NCBI GenBank assembly: GCA_030710605.1 | Contig: CP092864.1 | Coordinates: 137,455,255-137,519,254, forward strand | Source: Cordylochernes scorpioides | Taxonomy: Eukaryota > Arthropoda > Arachnida > Pseudoscorpiones > Chernetidae | Direction of reading: 5' to 3' | Length of the DNA: 64,000 bases | In this document: positions 54,276 through 64,000 of the stretch, piece by piece | How the letters are laid out: each line of letters opens with the position of its first letter | Position numbering within the stretch: the first letter of the stretch is position 1 | Made by a program: the position numbers and the translations under genes | The notes under the pieces: model-generated | The model's input: the letters and a program-made list of their open reading frames with translations, nothing else | The model's database searches: none | Told to the model about the DNA's origin: nothing

Positions 54276-55010
54276 CGTCTGGTAGCTATTTATTTCGTCT
54301 GACAGAGAAACCGAATTTCTAGGCGTATCCAAGTAAATAATAGTATAATTAGTTTATAAATTGCATAATTCATACTTCAAATATATATACTTTATTTTTA
54401 TTTTCATATATACTAATGCTTGTTTTTATCGTCTGGTAACTATTTATTTCGTCTGACAGAGAATCCGAATTTCTAGGCTTATCCAGATAAATAATTGCAT
54501 AAATATTTTATAATTTGTATAATTCATACTTCAAACATATATACTTTATTTATATTTTCATATATACTATTGCTTGTTTTTATCGTCTGGTAACTATTTA
54601 TTTCGTCTGACAGAGAATCCGAATTTCTAGGCTTATCCAGGTAAATAATAGGATAAATATTTTATAATTTGTATAATTCATACTTCAAACATATATACTT
54701 ATTTATATTTTGATACATACTAATGCTTCTTCGTTGTTTTTATCGTCTGATAGCTATTTATTTCGTGTCTGAAAGAGAAACCGAATTTCTAGTCTTATCC
54801 AAGTAAATAATAGCATAAATATTTTATAATTTGTATCATTCATACTTCATATATATGATATCTATATTTTTATACACAATGATACTTCTTCATTATTTCC
54901 ATCGTCTGGTAGCTATTTATTTCGTCTGACAGAGAAACCGAATTTCTAGGCTTATCAACCAAGTAAATAATAGCATTAATATTTTAAAAATTGTATAATT
55001 AGAACTTCAA
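54276..55010. repeat. ~154-160-bp tandem repeat, 5 copies
   Basis: CGTCTGGTAGCTATTTATTT begins near 54276, 54430, 54584, 54744 and 54903. Each unit also has TCTGACAGAGAAACCGAATT and TTATCCAAGTAAATAATAG. Unit length has drifted from 154 to 160. Confidence 0.93.
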
Positions 55011-55053
55011 ATATATAATATTTATGTTTATATACACAATAATGCTTCTTCTT

Positions 55054-55382
55054 TATTTGGTTTCTCAAGAAGCCTCTGGAATCAAAACATTTTTTAGTCG
55101 TAGAGGTACAGTCTGCACCACGCTGACGAGGATCAACAGCGCGAAACGCGTTCGTGGTTGACTTTTCTTGATTTATCAAGAAATTGGGTTGGCCAAATAT
55201 CAGGGAACAAGTTAAATCAACGCTTAGAAACGTGTTTTTGGTTGACCTTTCTTGGTTTATCAAGAAATTTGGATTGACCAAATATCAGGGAATAGGCTAA
55301 ATCACGCTTAGTTGATTTCTCTTCCATTAAATGGCGCTCTGCCATCTAAAAAAGCTCATGTGCTCCTGGTCAGGATATGTAT
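55054..55382 (+). repeat. ACGCGU hammerhead-family repeat, subfamily 2, internal duplication
   Basis: Plus-strand copy of the 34744-34975 type. The segment TTGGTTGACCTTTCTTGG...AAATATCAGGGAA is present twice (~55153-55210 and ~55235-55290). Confidence 0.8.
55117..55158 (+). ncRNA. Hammerhead ribozyme, stem II weakened
   Basis: Stem I ACCACG/CGUGGU (6 bp), CUGACGA (55123-55129), GAAA (55143-55146), ACGCGU palindrome and GUU (55150-55152). Stem II reads GGAU/GCGC, mostly mismatched, so activity is doubtful. Confidence 0.7.
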
Positions 55383-55389
55383 TTTTTTA

Positions 55390-56010
55390 TTTTAATATTT
55401 ATTCATGTTATCACAATAATCCCTTATTATTATTTTAATCTTTTGATAGCTATATTTATATCGTTTAATAGGAAAATTGAAATGTATTCAGATGTTATAT
55501 TCATATATAAGCATATATTGATATACGAAGAGAGAGAGAAATTGTTAAATTAAATTAAATAGTATGAAGAATGAAAATTCATAACCTTTTAACTTTGCAT
55601 ATAATTTATTATTAATAGTAAGAATATACAAAACAAACTCAATACATGTGAAACGAATAGAATATGGTTTTACAGGCTCCTAATCAAAAGTGTTTGATTT
55701 TCGAGCCCAAAAATGGATGTAGCAATCAGACAAGCCGCAATGTACTATATCAAAGTACCAAGGTGCTGCACGCATACAAGGTTGTTCAAAAAGGTTAGAT
55801 TCCCCAGGCCAGGGAAGTTAAAAGAAAGGCAGGTGTTGTTTAGATAAGAAGATTAGATAAAGCGGGAATGATTCAACAAGTGCTGGGAAAAGATAGTTTT
55901 TCTTTTTGTAAAAATAAAATTAAAAAGTTTTTGGTAAAAAAATGTTAAAAAAAAACTGTCTATATATATAAAAAATTGAGACTGATATCTTATATCAAGG
56001 ATTAGTATTG
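55390..56010. other. AT-rich stretch without recognised features
   Basis: Nothing was recognised. Confidence 0.5.
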
Positions 56011-56285
56011 AGGGTACCAGTTAGGGCCTCCAATCCCGGGATCCCGGAGCCAAATAATGATCCCGAAATCCCGGGATTCTGCACGAAAAATCCCGGGATT
56101 ACTGGTTTGTGCATGAAAACCAGCGCAAAAATCGTACCTATTTGGGCATAATTAAAATATGCAAACAAGATGATATCAACATTTCTAAAAAAGGTATTTA
56201 GAATATTATTCACGACAAAAATATCAAGTTTTTATTCAAAGCACCTAGGGAGAAATGGACAAAGGATTATCACCCTATATCTGTG

Positions 56286-57194
56286 AGAACTCCTGCAACT
56301 GTCAAAAAAGTGAAAAAATATATTACAAAATAAAATCCTATGCCACAAAGAGATATAGCCAAATTAATAGGAACATCAGTGTCAACAATAAATAAAATAA
56401 TAAATAAAGATTTAGGCCTAAAAGCTACAAAAAAACATGCGGTTCACAAATTGTTTCAGAGCCATATTCGTCAGCGACACACTATCAGCAGATATTTTTA
56501 TGAAAATTTCTTGGCTGCTGATAGATGGAAATTTATTGTTACATATGACGAAGCATGGGTATATTTAACCGATTGCGACAGAAAAAGAGCTATATACTAT
56601 CAAAAAAGGGTGGAAAAATCTAGGCCAATTTGGTTGAAGGAATGTTCCGAAAGTTACCTCAATGGATTTATGGTGGCATGCGGTATATCATATGAAGGAA
56701 AATTAAAAATAAGAAAAGTTGAAAGAAATGCCAAAATAAACTCGGAGTACTATCAAAACAACATTTTAGAACCTATATTTTTGAATGATATTCCTTCTAT
56801 CTATGGAAAACATAGTAACAAAGTCTGGTTTCACCATGATAACGCCACAAGTCATACCTCATCTTCAACCCAAGCTTATTTGGAAGATCTAAGGCAAAGA
56901 ACAGGAATCAACACTATTCCAAAGAACAGAACCCCTGTAAAATCTCCTGATTTAGCCCCGATGGATTTTTGCATTTTTGGATGCCTTAAAAGAGCACTTG
57001 GAAAGAGACACCCTAGGACAATTGAAGGTCTCTGGAAAGTGGTAAAGGAAGAATGGGATCTTTTGAGTATGACCATGATCAGAAAGTGTCTGGTATCGTG
57101 GAAAATCAGGTGCCGTTTTGTAAATAAACAAAAAGGCTTTCAAATAGAACATTTGAAAATTTTCAAATATGGTGTTAATTTTAATATTTTATAA
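56286..57194 (+). pseudogene. DD41D mariner-type transposase inside the hAT element
   Basis: The 284-residue frame from Met at 56340 continues upstream in phase (RTPATVKKVKKYITK at about 56286-56330) across one TAA at 56331-56333. The N-terminal helix-turn-helix reads QRDIAKLIGTSVSTINKII. Catalytic Asp residues are in IVTYDEAW, WFHHDNATSH and SPDLAPMDF, with 41 residues between the last two, so DD41D rather than the usual DD34D. GTGTGAACACCCTCTGTA at about 57216-57233 could be part of its right end. No matching left end was found, so the mariner is probably 5'-truncated or captured. Confidence 0.85.
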
Positions 57195-57239
57195 TAAAAC
57201 TTGTTTCCTATAAGTGTGAACACCCTCTGTATATAGAAT

Positions 57240-57360
57240 TACGAGTAATTATGTTTACATTCTGATGCAATTTTTTTTTTTGAAAAGTAATGCATTGCAA
57301 AGTAATCGTAATTACAAGGTAATGTATTACTTTGAATGTATTACTGCCCAACACTGCATT
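57240..57360. repeat. Foldback-like AT/GTAATTAC segment
   Basis: Alternating TAATGTATTACTTTG and inverted copies end in ACTGCCCAACACTG. Common as sub-terminal DNA of hAT elements. Confidence 0.45.
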
Positions 57361-57794
57361 AAGAGATGTGGTCTAAGAATTCCAAGAACAGTAATATATT
57401 TCCAGATGTGTGTACAGTAATTGACAGATAATTTCAACTGTAACCCAAAAGCAATGATTTAGTTCATAAGCAGGCGCAAAATATGGCTTTCAGGTTGTTT
57501 TCATCGAAGTAAGTGCCACGTCATTGGCACTATATAAAAGAAAAAATTAAAAATATAACGAACGAAACGATATACCTCTTGGCGTAGAAAGACGAAAATG
57601 TTTTTCAATCCCGGGATATCCCGGGATTGAGAAAAAAAGCAATCCCGAATCCCGGGATTGAAAATATGTACCGGGATTGGAAGCCCTAGTACCAGTACTA
57701 AGACAACCAACCACAAAAGTACAATATTTAAACACAAAAACAATAATAATTATGTGAAAAAATAGTACAAATGTGATATTGTACTGGGATAAGG

Positions 57795-58062
57795 TGCATA
57801 AATTATGAAAAAGGCATCTCCATATCGTGCAACTGAAAGTTGCTGATGGCTTGCGCCAACTATCGGAATAAATATCAACTATTCTCGTTGATTTTTAATT
57901 ATTCCAGAATTGGCCAAATACCCATTCTTGATTAATCAAGAAAAGCTAACCACGGACGCGTTTCGGGCTGTTGGCCCTCATCAGCGTGTTGGAAGCTGTA
58001 CCTCAACGACCAAAAAGCAGGTCATTTAGTTGCACGATAAGGAGATACCTTTTTCATAATAA
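57795..58062 (-). repeat. ACGCGU hammerhead-family repeat
   Basis: Full foldback: AAAAAGGCATCTCCATATCG with GTGCAACTGAAAGTTGCTGA on the left, ribozyme in the middle, TTTAGTTGCACGATAAGGAG on the right. Confidence 0.85.
57951..57988 (-). ncRNA. Hammerhead ribozyme, intact core
   Basis: Stem I CACG/CGUG, CUGAUGA, stem II GGGC/GCCC with loop CAACA, GAAA, ACGCGU palindrome and GUC. Every invariant base is present. Confidence 0.82.
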
Positions 58063-58245
58063 TAATTATATACAAGAGATCCTTTTCAAACACGAGAGCT
58101 CATCTATAGCAATTGCTACTCTGTGTAATATTCCAACAGAAATAACTTAATAATATAGTAACGTAGAAAATAAGGAAAGACAAACTTCAGGATGACACAG
58201 CAATTTATTTAAGGTACAAACACAAATCAACATTTATAAGATACT

Positions 58246-59130
58246 AGCGGACGTACCCGGCTTCGCCCGAGGTTATACACGAGTAAAGGTTTGTCTAACG
58301 AACATTTGGTAAAACAATTATCTATAAACTTTTAAGAATATATATATATTTTGATAATTTGAAACTCGTAAATTTGAATCTCTCGATAAAGTGAACATTT
58401 TTTCCCGGTCCCTGTGTGCCGTGGCATCCTGAATTTTGTCTTTCATAATTTTCTACATTACAAAATCATCGTTTTATCTAGTGAACATATTTTCCCGGTC
58501 CCTTGAAAAATACTCTATAAGTTGAATAAAGTCATGGTCGTGAATCTCTCGATAAAGTGATTATTTTTTCCCGGTCCCTGTGTGCCGTGTCATCCTGAAT
58601 TTTCTCTTTCCTAATTTTCTATATTACAAAATCATCGTTTTATCTAGTGAACATATTTTCCCGGTCCCTTGAAAAATACTCGATAAGTTGAATAAAATCA
58701 TGGTCGTTTATGGAAGATGGACGTAGTTCCCGGAGGTCACCCGCCCCCCGAGCGCCAGGACCTCTTGATCACTCTGATTGTGATTGGCCGGCGGCCGGAC
58801 GGGGGGGGGGGGGGGGGGGGGGGGGGGGGAGGGGGCTCTTGATCCCTCTGATTGGTCGGTGGGAACTTGGAATGTCCAACCAACTGGCCGGCGGCCGGAC
58901 GGTGGGGGGGGGGAGGGGCAGATCTCCGTTGCAAGATGGCGTTGCTTGCGAGTTAAAGCTACAAATCTGCATATAACTCTAAGGATATTAAAGATATTCA
59001 AGATATTATTTTTCGTAAACCTTTCCGGAGATACACCTAATAATATCCCAAAATTACACGGCGATTGGATGTATGGTTTTTGAATCCATAGAGGACACAC
59101 ACACAGACATTCAATTTTATATATATAGAC
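58246..59130 (+). mobile_element. TA-tailed GC-hairpin repeat with GC-rich insert
   Basis: Starts ACTAGCGGACGTACCCGGCT and ends ACAGACATTCAATTTTATAT, then ATATAGAC. The segment 58380-58700 is a direct ~177-bp duplication (TCTCGATAAAGTGA, then TTTTCCCGGTCCC). Confidence 0.65.
58735..58945. repeat. GC-rich block with long G run
   Basis: GGCCGGCGGCCGGACG occurs twice (~58786 and ~58887), followed by a run of about 28 G and one of about 9 G. It yields Pro- or Gly-rich open frames on both strands that are not genes. Confidence 0.85.
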
Positions 59131-59139
59131 AAGCAATAA

Positions 59140-60080
59140 GGGGAAGTTTCCAGAGTAGCAAAATATAAATAATATAAATATCAAACAATTAATAATCTAT
59201 ACATAAAATATTATAAATACTTTGTCACAATAATTATTATTTAAAATAATATTTATATTACAACTTTTCTAAAGTGTTTATAACTTGCTCAAAATGTTCA
59301 GATTAAATTCTCTCAAAAGAGAGAGAGAAAATTCACAAGAAATTCTGTGAATAAATAGATTTCCTCGAAGTCATTTCTTTCTATTGATAGTATCGTCTGC
59401 TAGGGTCCAATACAATTTAAATATTTTCAGTACATTAGGGGAGGTATTCCAAATGGTCGATTTGAAAGCCAATTATACAGATTCTGTTCTTTCCGATTTG
59501 CATTATTTTTTTTTTCTTTTCAAATCCATTAACTCTCCGAATACTTGAGTTCTCCAAATAAAAGGATATCACCCCACTTGCCTAACGACCATGTATTTAG
59601 TTAAGCATTAGTAAAAAAATGTTTGATAATTTGTTTAATGATAATAGAAAGAACGAGGATGGTTTAATTCGTTTGCTATTATTAGGTTTAAAGAGAGATA
59701 TTTATAGAAGAAAAAGCACAAAATTGATTTTTGACTATGGAAAAACAGCCATATATAGTTTCTTTAATAATATTTTATTACAATAAAAGTCTATTTAATA
59801 GATATATTCTGAATATCAATGATATAAGCTTCTAAATACAAGAATATGAAGCTATTTTTAGCGATTTTTAAAATTATTTTTTAAAAATAAATAAAACCCA
59901 AACGAAATGTCTCACTATCTAACCGATTGTATTTATATGGAGAAGGAAAATAAAAACATGAAGTTCATCAAATCAAATATATTGAACCAGCTCAACTGAT
60001 TAAAATCCCATCAGAAGACAAAAACACAGCTATAGAACTATATAACTATCATAAAACTGTCTTGGGAAAATAGCCTCACA
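59140..60080. other. AT-rich stretch without recognised features
   Basis: Nothing was recognised. Confidence 0.5.
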
Positions 60081-60084
60081 AAAT

Positions 60085-60310
60085 AAAAGTCAAATTGCAA
60101 CTATTTGTCCACATATATAGAAAGCAGTTCGACTTTTGTACTTACAAACATGTCATAGCATCCTTTGGTTACTTGCACTCATTGGTGGGGTTGGACTTTT
60201 TCAAAAATGGAGGCCCATTTGAACAATTTATTCAGAAAAAAAATATTCTAAATTTCGGGATTCGATCCCAGTACATGGCTGTAGAAAATTGGTAGTTTAT
60301 ACCCCTTAGG
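60085..60310 (-). repeat. SINE-A, full copy
   Basis: GCAGTTCGACTTTTGTACTT, TTTGGTTACTTGCACTCATT and the head TTTCGGGATTCGATCCCAGT are the reverse complement of SINE-A. Confidence 0.8.
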
Positions 60311-60634
60311 ATGATAGTGAGTTACCGAAACGGCGTAATATAATGTAAAAGATCAAAAAAGGAAGGATTACATCACAATTCTTTATAATATACGTAAAAT
60401 ATAGAAAGTGTTCGTGTTTGCTCTATAACAACTAAATTTAAGATCTTAACAACTTTTATCGTTGCAGTAAGGTCTTGCAGTAAGGGGTTCATTAACCTGT
60501 TCATAATTAATTCTTCAAATTTATTCAATTATGTAAATTCTTTAAATATTTTATGTACTATATTTACATATATTCATCTTTAAAAATACTATATAATCTC
60601 TCTCTCTTCATTGCGCCTTGTTTATATGTTTTAG

Positions 60635-60690
60635 TTAGCTGAAGAAGAACTTGCCCGAAAGCTTCCTTTAATCAGGCGAATGAAAAGAGT
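60635..60690 (+). ncRNA. Hammerhead-like remnant (AGCU family)
   Basis: GCTGAAGAAGAACTTGCCCG then AAAGCTTCC keeps the box order but not stem II pairing. Degraded. Confidence 0.3.
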
Positions 60691-60748
60691 TCAGGTTTTA
60701 AATATTTTTTTTTTGTTAAAGGTCTGTAGAGATATATTTAATGATTTA

Positions 60749-62051
60749 CATAGTGTGATCATTAATTTCCAGGAATGCTAAATATTTAAAGAAATACAAA
60801 AGTATAGTAAATTTGTATTTAAAATTTCTCAAAATAATCACCGTCACTATCTATACACTTGTTCCATCTTTTTTTCCAGATATCAAAACACCTCTGAAAA
60901 TCCTCATCTTTCAGGCTTTTCAAAATATTCTCTGTATTTTCCTTTATTTTAGGTATTGAGTCAAATCGACGTCCTTTTCCGTAAATGAAAAAGTCGTTGG
61001 GAGCAAGGTCAGGAGAATAGGGTGGCTGGGGTTGTAAAGCAATTCCGTGTTTAGCCAAATAGAGTGGTACAGTGACAGCTGTATGTGGCCGTGCGTTGTC
61101 ATGATGCAAGAGCCAATTTTTCTGATGCCATTTTTCGGGTCCTTTCTGACGCACAGCCTCCCTTAAACGTCGCAATACATCAAGATAGTAATGTTGATTA
61201 ATGGTCTGACCCTCGGGCACGAATTCATAATGTAACAATCCCTTTACAACAAATAAAGTGATAAGAAGACACTTAAGCTTCGATTTGATCATTCTTGCTT
61301 TCTTGAATCTTGGTTGACCATGCTCTAGCCACTGGCTTTATTGCCTCTTGATCTCGGGATCATATCCGTACACCCATGGTTCATCTCCCGTGATAACAAT
61401 TTTGACCCAATGGGGATCAGAATTAAACATTTCGACCATGTTTTTGCACGTTTCTTTGTGATGCTCTTTCTGCTCATTCGTTAAGAGATGTCGGACAAAT
61501 CTAGCCGGGGATCGTTTAAGATGCAGATCATTCTTTATGATTGTTTGGCATGTTCCAAAAGAGATATCCAAGTCTTCTGATAGCTCTCTGATAGTTATTC
61601 TTGGGTTTTCTTTGATCGATGACGTGATTTTGAGTGCATTTTCGGGGTTTCTTATCGATAAAGGTCTTCCAGTATGTAGATCATCCTTGACGCTTGTCCA
61701 ACCAGCTTTAAATCGTGCAAACCATTCAAATGTCCTTGATTGTGATAGGACATCTTCTTTAAAAGCCTGTTTCAACATTTAAAATAATTTGGAATCTGTT
61801 TTCCATAATTTAAAGCAAAACTCTATGCAGACTCGCTGTTTTTCAATACAGTCCATAATGAAGTTAGAATATATTCTGATATATTCGAGCTTATAAATTC
61901 GAAAAAACGTGAGTGCGTGCCTCTGTGTGATCAATATTTTTGCTACGTGTTGATAAATGTTTTTTCTATAAGGTCTTCATGAAATTATTTCCATATTTTG
62001 AATATTTTACGTGATCCAGTATCATTCTTGGAAATTATTGATCACACGTTG
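60749..62051 (-). mobile_element. mariner element 2, 1303 bp, complete ends
   Basis: Terminal repeats CATAGTGTGATCATTAATTT and CAACGTGTGATCAATAATTT (reverse complement of the right end) match over ~31 bp with a few differences. TA flanks both ends (60747-60748 and 62052-62053). Confidence 0.93.
60819..61778 (-). pseudogene. mariner transposase 2 (DD34D), one break
   Basis: The first part (61778-61338) has the paired helix-turn-helix regions (QSRTFEWFARFKAGWTSV, ITIRELSEDLDISFGTCQTI) and the first Asp in IVITGDEPWVYGYD. The frame ends at a stop just after DPEIKRQ. The second part (61292-60819) has the second Asp in LLHHDNARPHTA and third in YSPDLAPNDFFIYGK, 34 residues apart. The YGYD and FFIYGK variants differ from the first mariner (HYDN, YHMF), so this is a different mariner subfamily. 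Confidence 0.92.
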
Positions 62052-62309
62052 TATATGAAAAGAAACACATTGCCGAAAATTATCATTACAAATTTTACCG
62101 ATGGATGGCAATCAATTTTATAAACGTAATTTACGTAATATTAGGTTTGATAAGGAAACCTTTTTTTTTTTAGGAAGAGCATTGCTCGATGTAATACCTT
62201 GCAATGGTATGTATGTACCTCTACAGACCTATAAGCTTATATCCATAGTTCACTAAACACCCCTAAGCTGCCTTCCATAGTAAAAATACAAGATACATGA
62301 GAAAACAAA

Positions 62310-62460
62310 TCCAATACAATATTAGAGCGGTCTGGAGATTAATTTGGCGAAACCGCTTAGGGGGTTCACTACTGATGAGCAAAGCCGTCTCATTCAATAA
62401 CTTTTATCATTAAAGAAAGGTCCGTAGAGATAAAATTTGATGATATATGTGAAAAGAAAG
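62310..62460 (+). repeat. Family P repeat
   Basis: ATTAGAGCGGTCTGGAGATT, TTTGGCGAAACCGCTTAGGG and GGTTCACTACTGATGAGCAA, then ACTTTTATCATTAAAG. Confidence 0.75.
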
Positions 62461-62712
62461 ACAGATTTCGCCTGAAAAGTATTGTTACAAATTTTATTGA
62501 TAAATGGCAATAAAATTTATGTCATTTGTTAATATTTTGTTTGATAAAAAACCTTATTTTGCGGGAGAGCTTTGCTCGATGTAATTTCTTGTAATTATAT
62601 GTATGAACCTCTACAGAGACCATAAGCTTATTTCTATAGTTTACTAAACACCCCTAAGCGGACATCCATAATAAAAATTCAGGATATATAAGAAAACCAA
62701 TACAATACATAA

Positions 62713-62890
62713 AGAAGGCGGGGACGAATGGGTAAAACCCTCAATTCCCGACATCCATGAACCGGGATCGAATCCCGCATTGGTCACTTTATTTTAATAT
62801 GTGAATAACCTTAATATAATATTCATTGTAAATATCATAAACTAGGTTGCTCTTTTTGAGTGGCACCTAGTAAAGTTATTTTGGAATTGA
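62713..62890 (+). repeat. SINE-B (tRNA-derived)
   Basis: Head GGGGACGAATGGGTAAAACC with GGGATCGAATCCCGC, tail with CATAAACTAGGTTGCTC and GGCACCTAGTAAAG. Confidence 0.82.
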
Positions 62891-62904
62891 AACAAATCAT
62901 TACA

Positions 62905-63060
62905 ATAGTAAAACGGTCTTGATATTAATTTGGCGAAACAGTTGAGAGGGTTCACTACTGATGAGCAAAGCGCTTTCATTCTTTTGCTCGACTAATTGGC
63001 CACAAAGCGCTTTCATTGAACAACTTTTATCATTGCAATATGGTCTCTAGAGATATTTGA
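62905..63060 (+). repeat. Family P repeat
   Basis: TTTGGCGAAACAGTTGAGAG, GGTTCACTACTGATGAGCAA and AGCGCTTTCATT. Hairpin GAGAG/CTTTC with one G-U pair. Confidence 0.75.
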
Positions 63061-63164
63061 TATATATGTTACATTGGAAAGGTGTTATTACAGATTTATA
63101 AGATATTAAACATCATCAATAGGTATGTGTATAGTAATATCATTTTATCAAACGTTGTGGCCCA

Positions 63165-63385
63165 CTGTACGTATTACATCCCAAACACGACACCAGCCAT
63201 CTCTGTCTCGATGTCTCTGTCTCAAGCTCATTGTACCATCTCGGCGACTGTTAAACCAGTGAGTTCTTTTAATTGGTCAACGAAGCGTGTCGGTGGGCAT
63301 CCAGGTATGTGTCGCCCAGATATCTTTCCGGCCAGTATGGTGTACTCCATTCCCCTGTGTCACGCGATGTAACCGAATAATTTCA
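63165..63385 (-). pseudogene. RTE-like LINE C-terminal remnant
   Basis: On the minus strand one phase reads HRGMEYTILAGKISGRHIPG, then PPTRFVDQLKELTGLTVAEM, followed by two stops and DRDIETEMAGVV. This resembles the end of RTE/BovB-type endonuclease-reverse transcriptases (G-R-x-PG-R-P..., D-x-L-x-x-x-TG, A-x-DR). It is stop-ridden, with no upstream RT in the window. Confidence 0.5.
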
Positions 63386-63389
63386 AACA

Positions 63390-64000
63390 ATTCCGTTGTA
63401 CAGAAGTCGGTCATCTTCCGAAATCGATAGTTGTATATATACCTGAAGTGTAAACATTAAAGCGGACATGCCATTAAGTTTCCATCCATTCCACAGAAGG
63501 GAATTCCATTTTCTCTAATGGTTTCCTCTAATCCATCCAAATCCTCTCCTCTGTCATACAAATTACATATTGCGACCTCTATTTACATATGCGGGCTGAA
63601 TGTCATTAAGAGTTGTATAGATTTAATTGTCTCCCTAATTGGGACCTGTTGTGGTAACATCTGGGTAGGCTCTCTCTTTCTTCTTTGAATATATAGTTTC
63701 ATTTAACTTAATACTTCTACCATATATATAATGTAAAGTTGCAAGAGAGTAGTATTCATGTTCCATGGAGCCTTTTTTCTCTCTCTCTCTCTCTCTTATC
63801 AAAAACCTCTGTTATGTCTTTATTTAAATTAAAAACAAAATTAATTTAACACAATAACAATAATAACAATTTATTCTTCGGCATTACCTTTTTAATAATA
63901 ACATGATGATAGACAGGATACAAAATTAATAATTATTTACAATACATAACACCACCGTTAAGTGTTTTTCTCTTGCATTGTTTTAATGCATATTTAAAAG
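63390..64000. other. AT-rich stretch with a CT microsatellite
   Basis: A (CT)n run of about 9 units is at 63778-63797. Nothing else was recognised. Confidence 0.5.

Larger units (their letters stand above)
56022..57688. mobile_element. Non-autonomous hAT element, 1667 bp, with 8-bp target duplication
   Basis: Ends are TAGGGCCTCCAATCCCGG and, reverse-complemented, TAGGGCTTCCAATCCCGG. GTACCAGT is duplicated exactly at 56014-56021 and 57689-57696, the 8-bp hallmark of hAT. Sub-terminal CCCGGGATT motifs repeat near both ends (56035-56105 and 57600-57680). It encodes no hAT transposase; a mariner-type gene sits inside. Confidence 0.93.

Noticed and set aside
54290..54950. Hammerhead motif in TCTGACAGAGAAACCG of the tandem repeat
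   Set aside because: CUGACAGA does not fit CUGANGA and no stem II separates it from GAAAC.
58708..59184. Proline- or glycine-rich open frames
   Set aside because: Caused by long G/C homopolymers.

Overview
The window is an AT-rich, repeat-dominated stretch of nuclear DNA from a multicellular eukaryote, most likely an invertebrate animal. The evidence is a U6 snRNA-like sequence, tRNA-derived SINEs, mariner, pogo, hAT, LINE, copia and gypsy elements, and many hammerhead-ribozyme repeats of the kind known from animal retroelements. The species cannot be named from sequence alone. Only one plausible host gene is visible: an intronless zinc-finger/MATH protein at 22671-23792. Almost everything else is mobile DNA or its debris.

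Layout. 1-5.3 kb: 3' half of a pogo/Tigger transposon, a pogo MITE, a SINE split by a hAT MITE, a complete mariner with TIRs and a TA duplication, and another SINE. 5.3-13.3 kb: foldback repeats, a 54-bp minisatellite, a LINE fragment, a 196-bp tandem repeat and a MITE. 13.3-18.8 kb: a LINE tail whose 3' end became a ~90-bp array, a retrozyme-like insertion with two hammerhead ribozymes exactly 319 bp apart, MITE-derived satellites, and a second retrozyme copy. 18.8-26.3 kb: tandem duplications, satellite, the MATH gene, a tRNA-like SINE, U6 copies, and a second LINE tail with the same array. 26.3-38 kb: TA-tailed GC-hairpin repeats, tandem repeats, foldbacks, two hammerhead loci and a long satellite. 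38.06-52.30 kb: a nested LTR assembly in which a gypsy element has both an intact copia (identical LTRs) and a second gypsy inserted in its 5' LTR. 52.3-64 kb: more foldback and hammerhead repeats, a hAT element (perfect 8-bp duplication) containing a DD41D mariner transposase, a second complete mariner, SINEs, and an RTE-like LINE remnant.

The most notable theme is hammerhead ribozymes. Two families show the full conserved core with pairing stems I and II. Three foldback families show weaker versions. In all of them the helix III strand is a short self-complementary palindrome (ACCAUGGU, ACGCGU, ACGU, AGCU), which points to cleavage as dimers. A further dispersed family carries the hammerhead boxes in permuted order beside a covarying hairpin.
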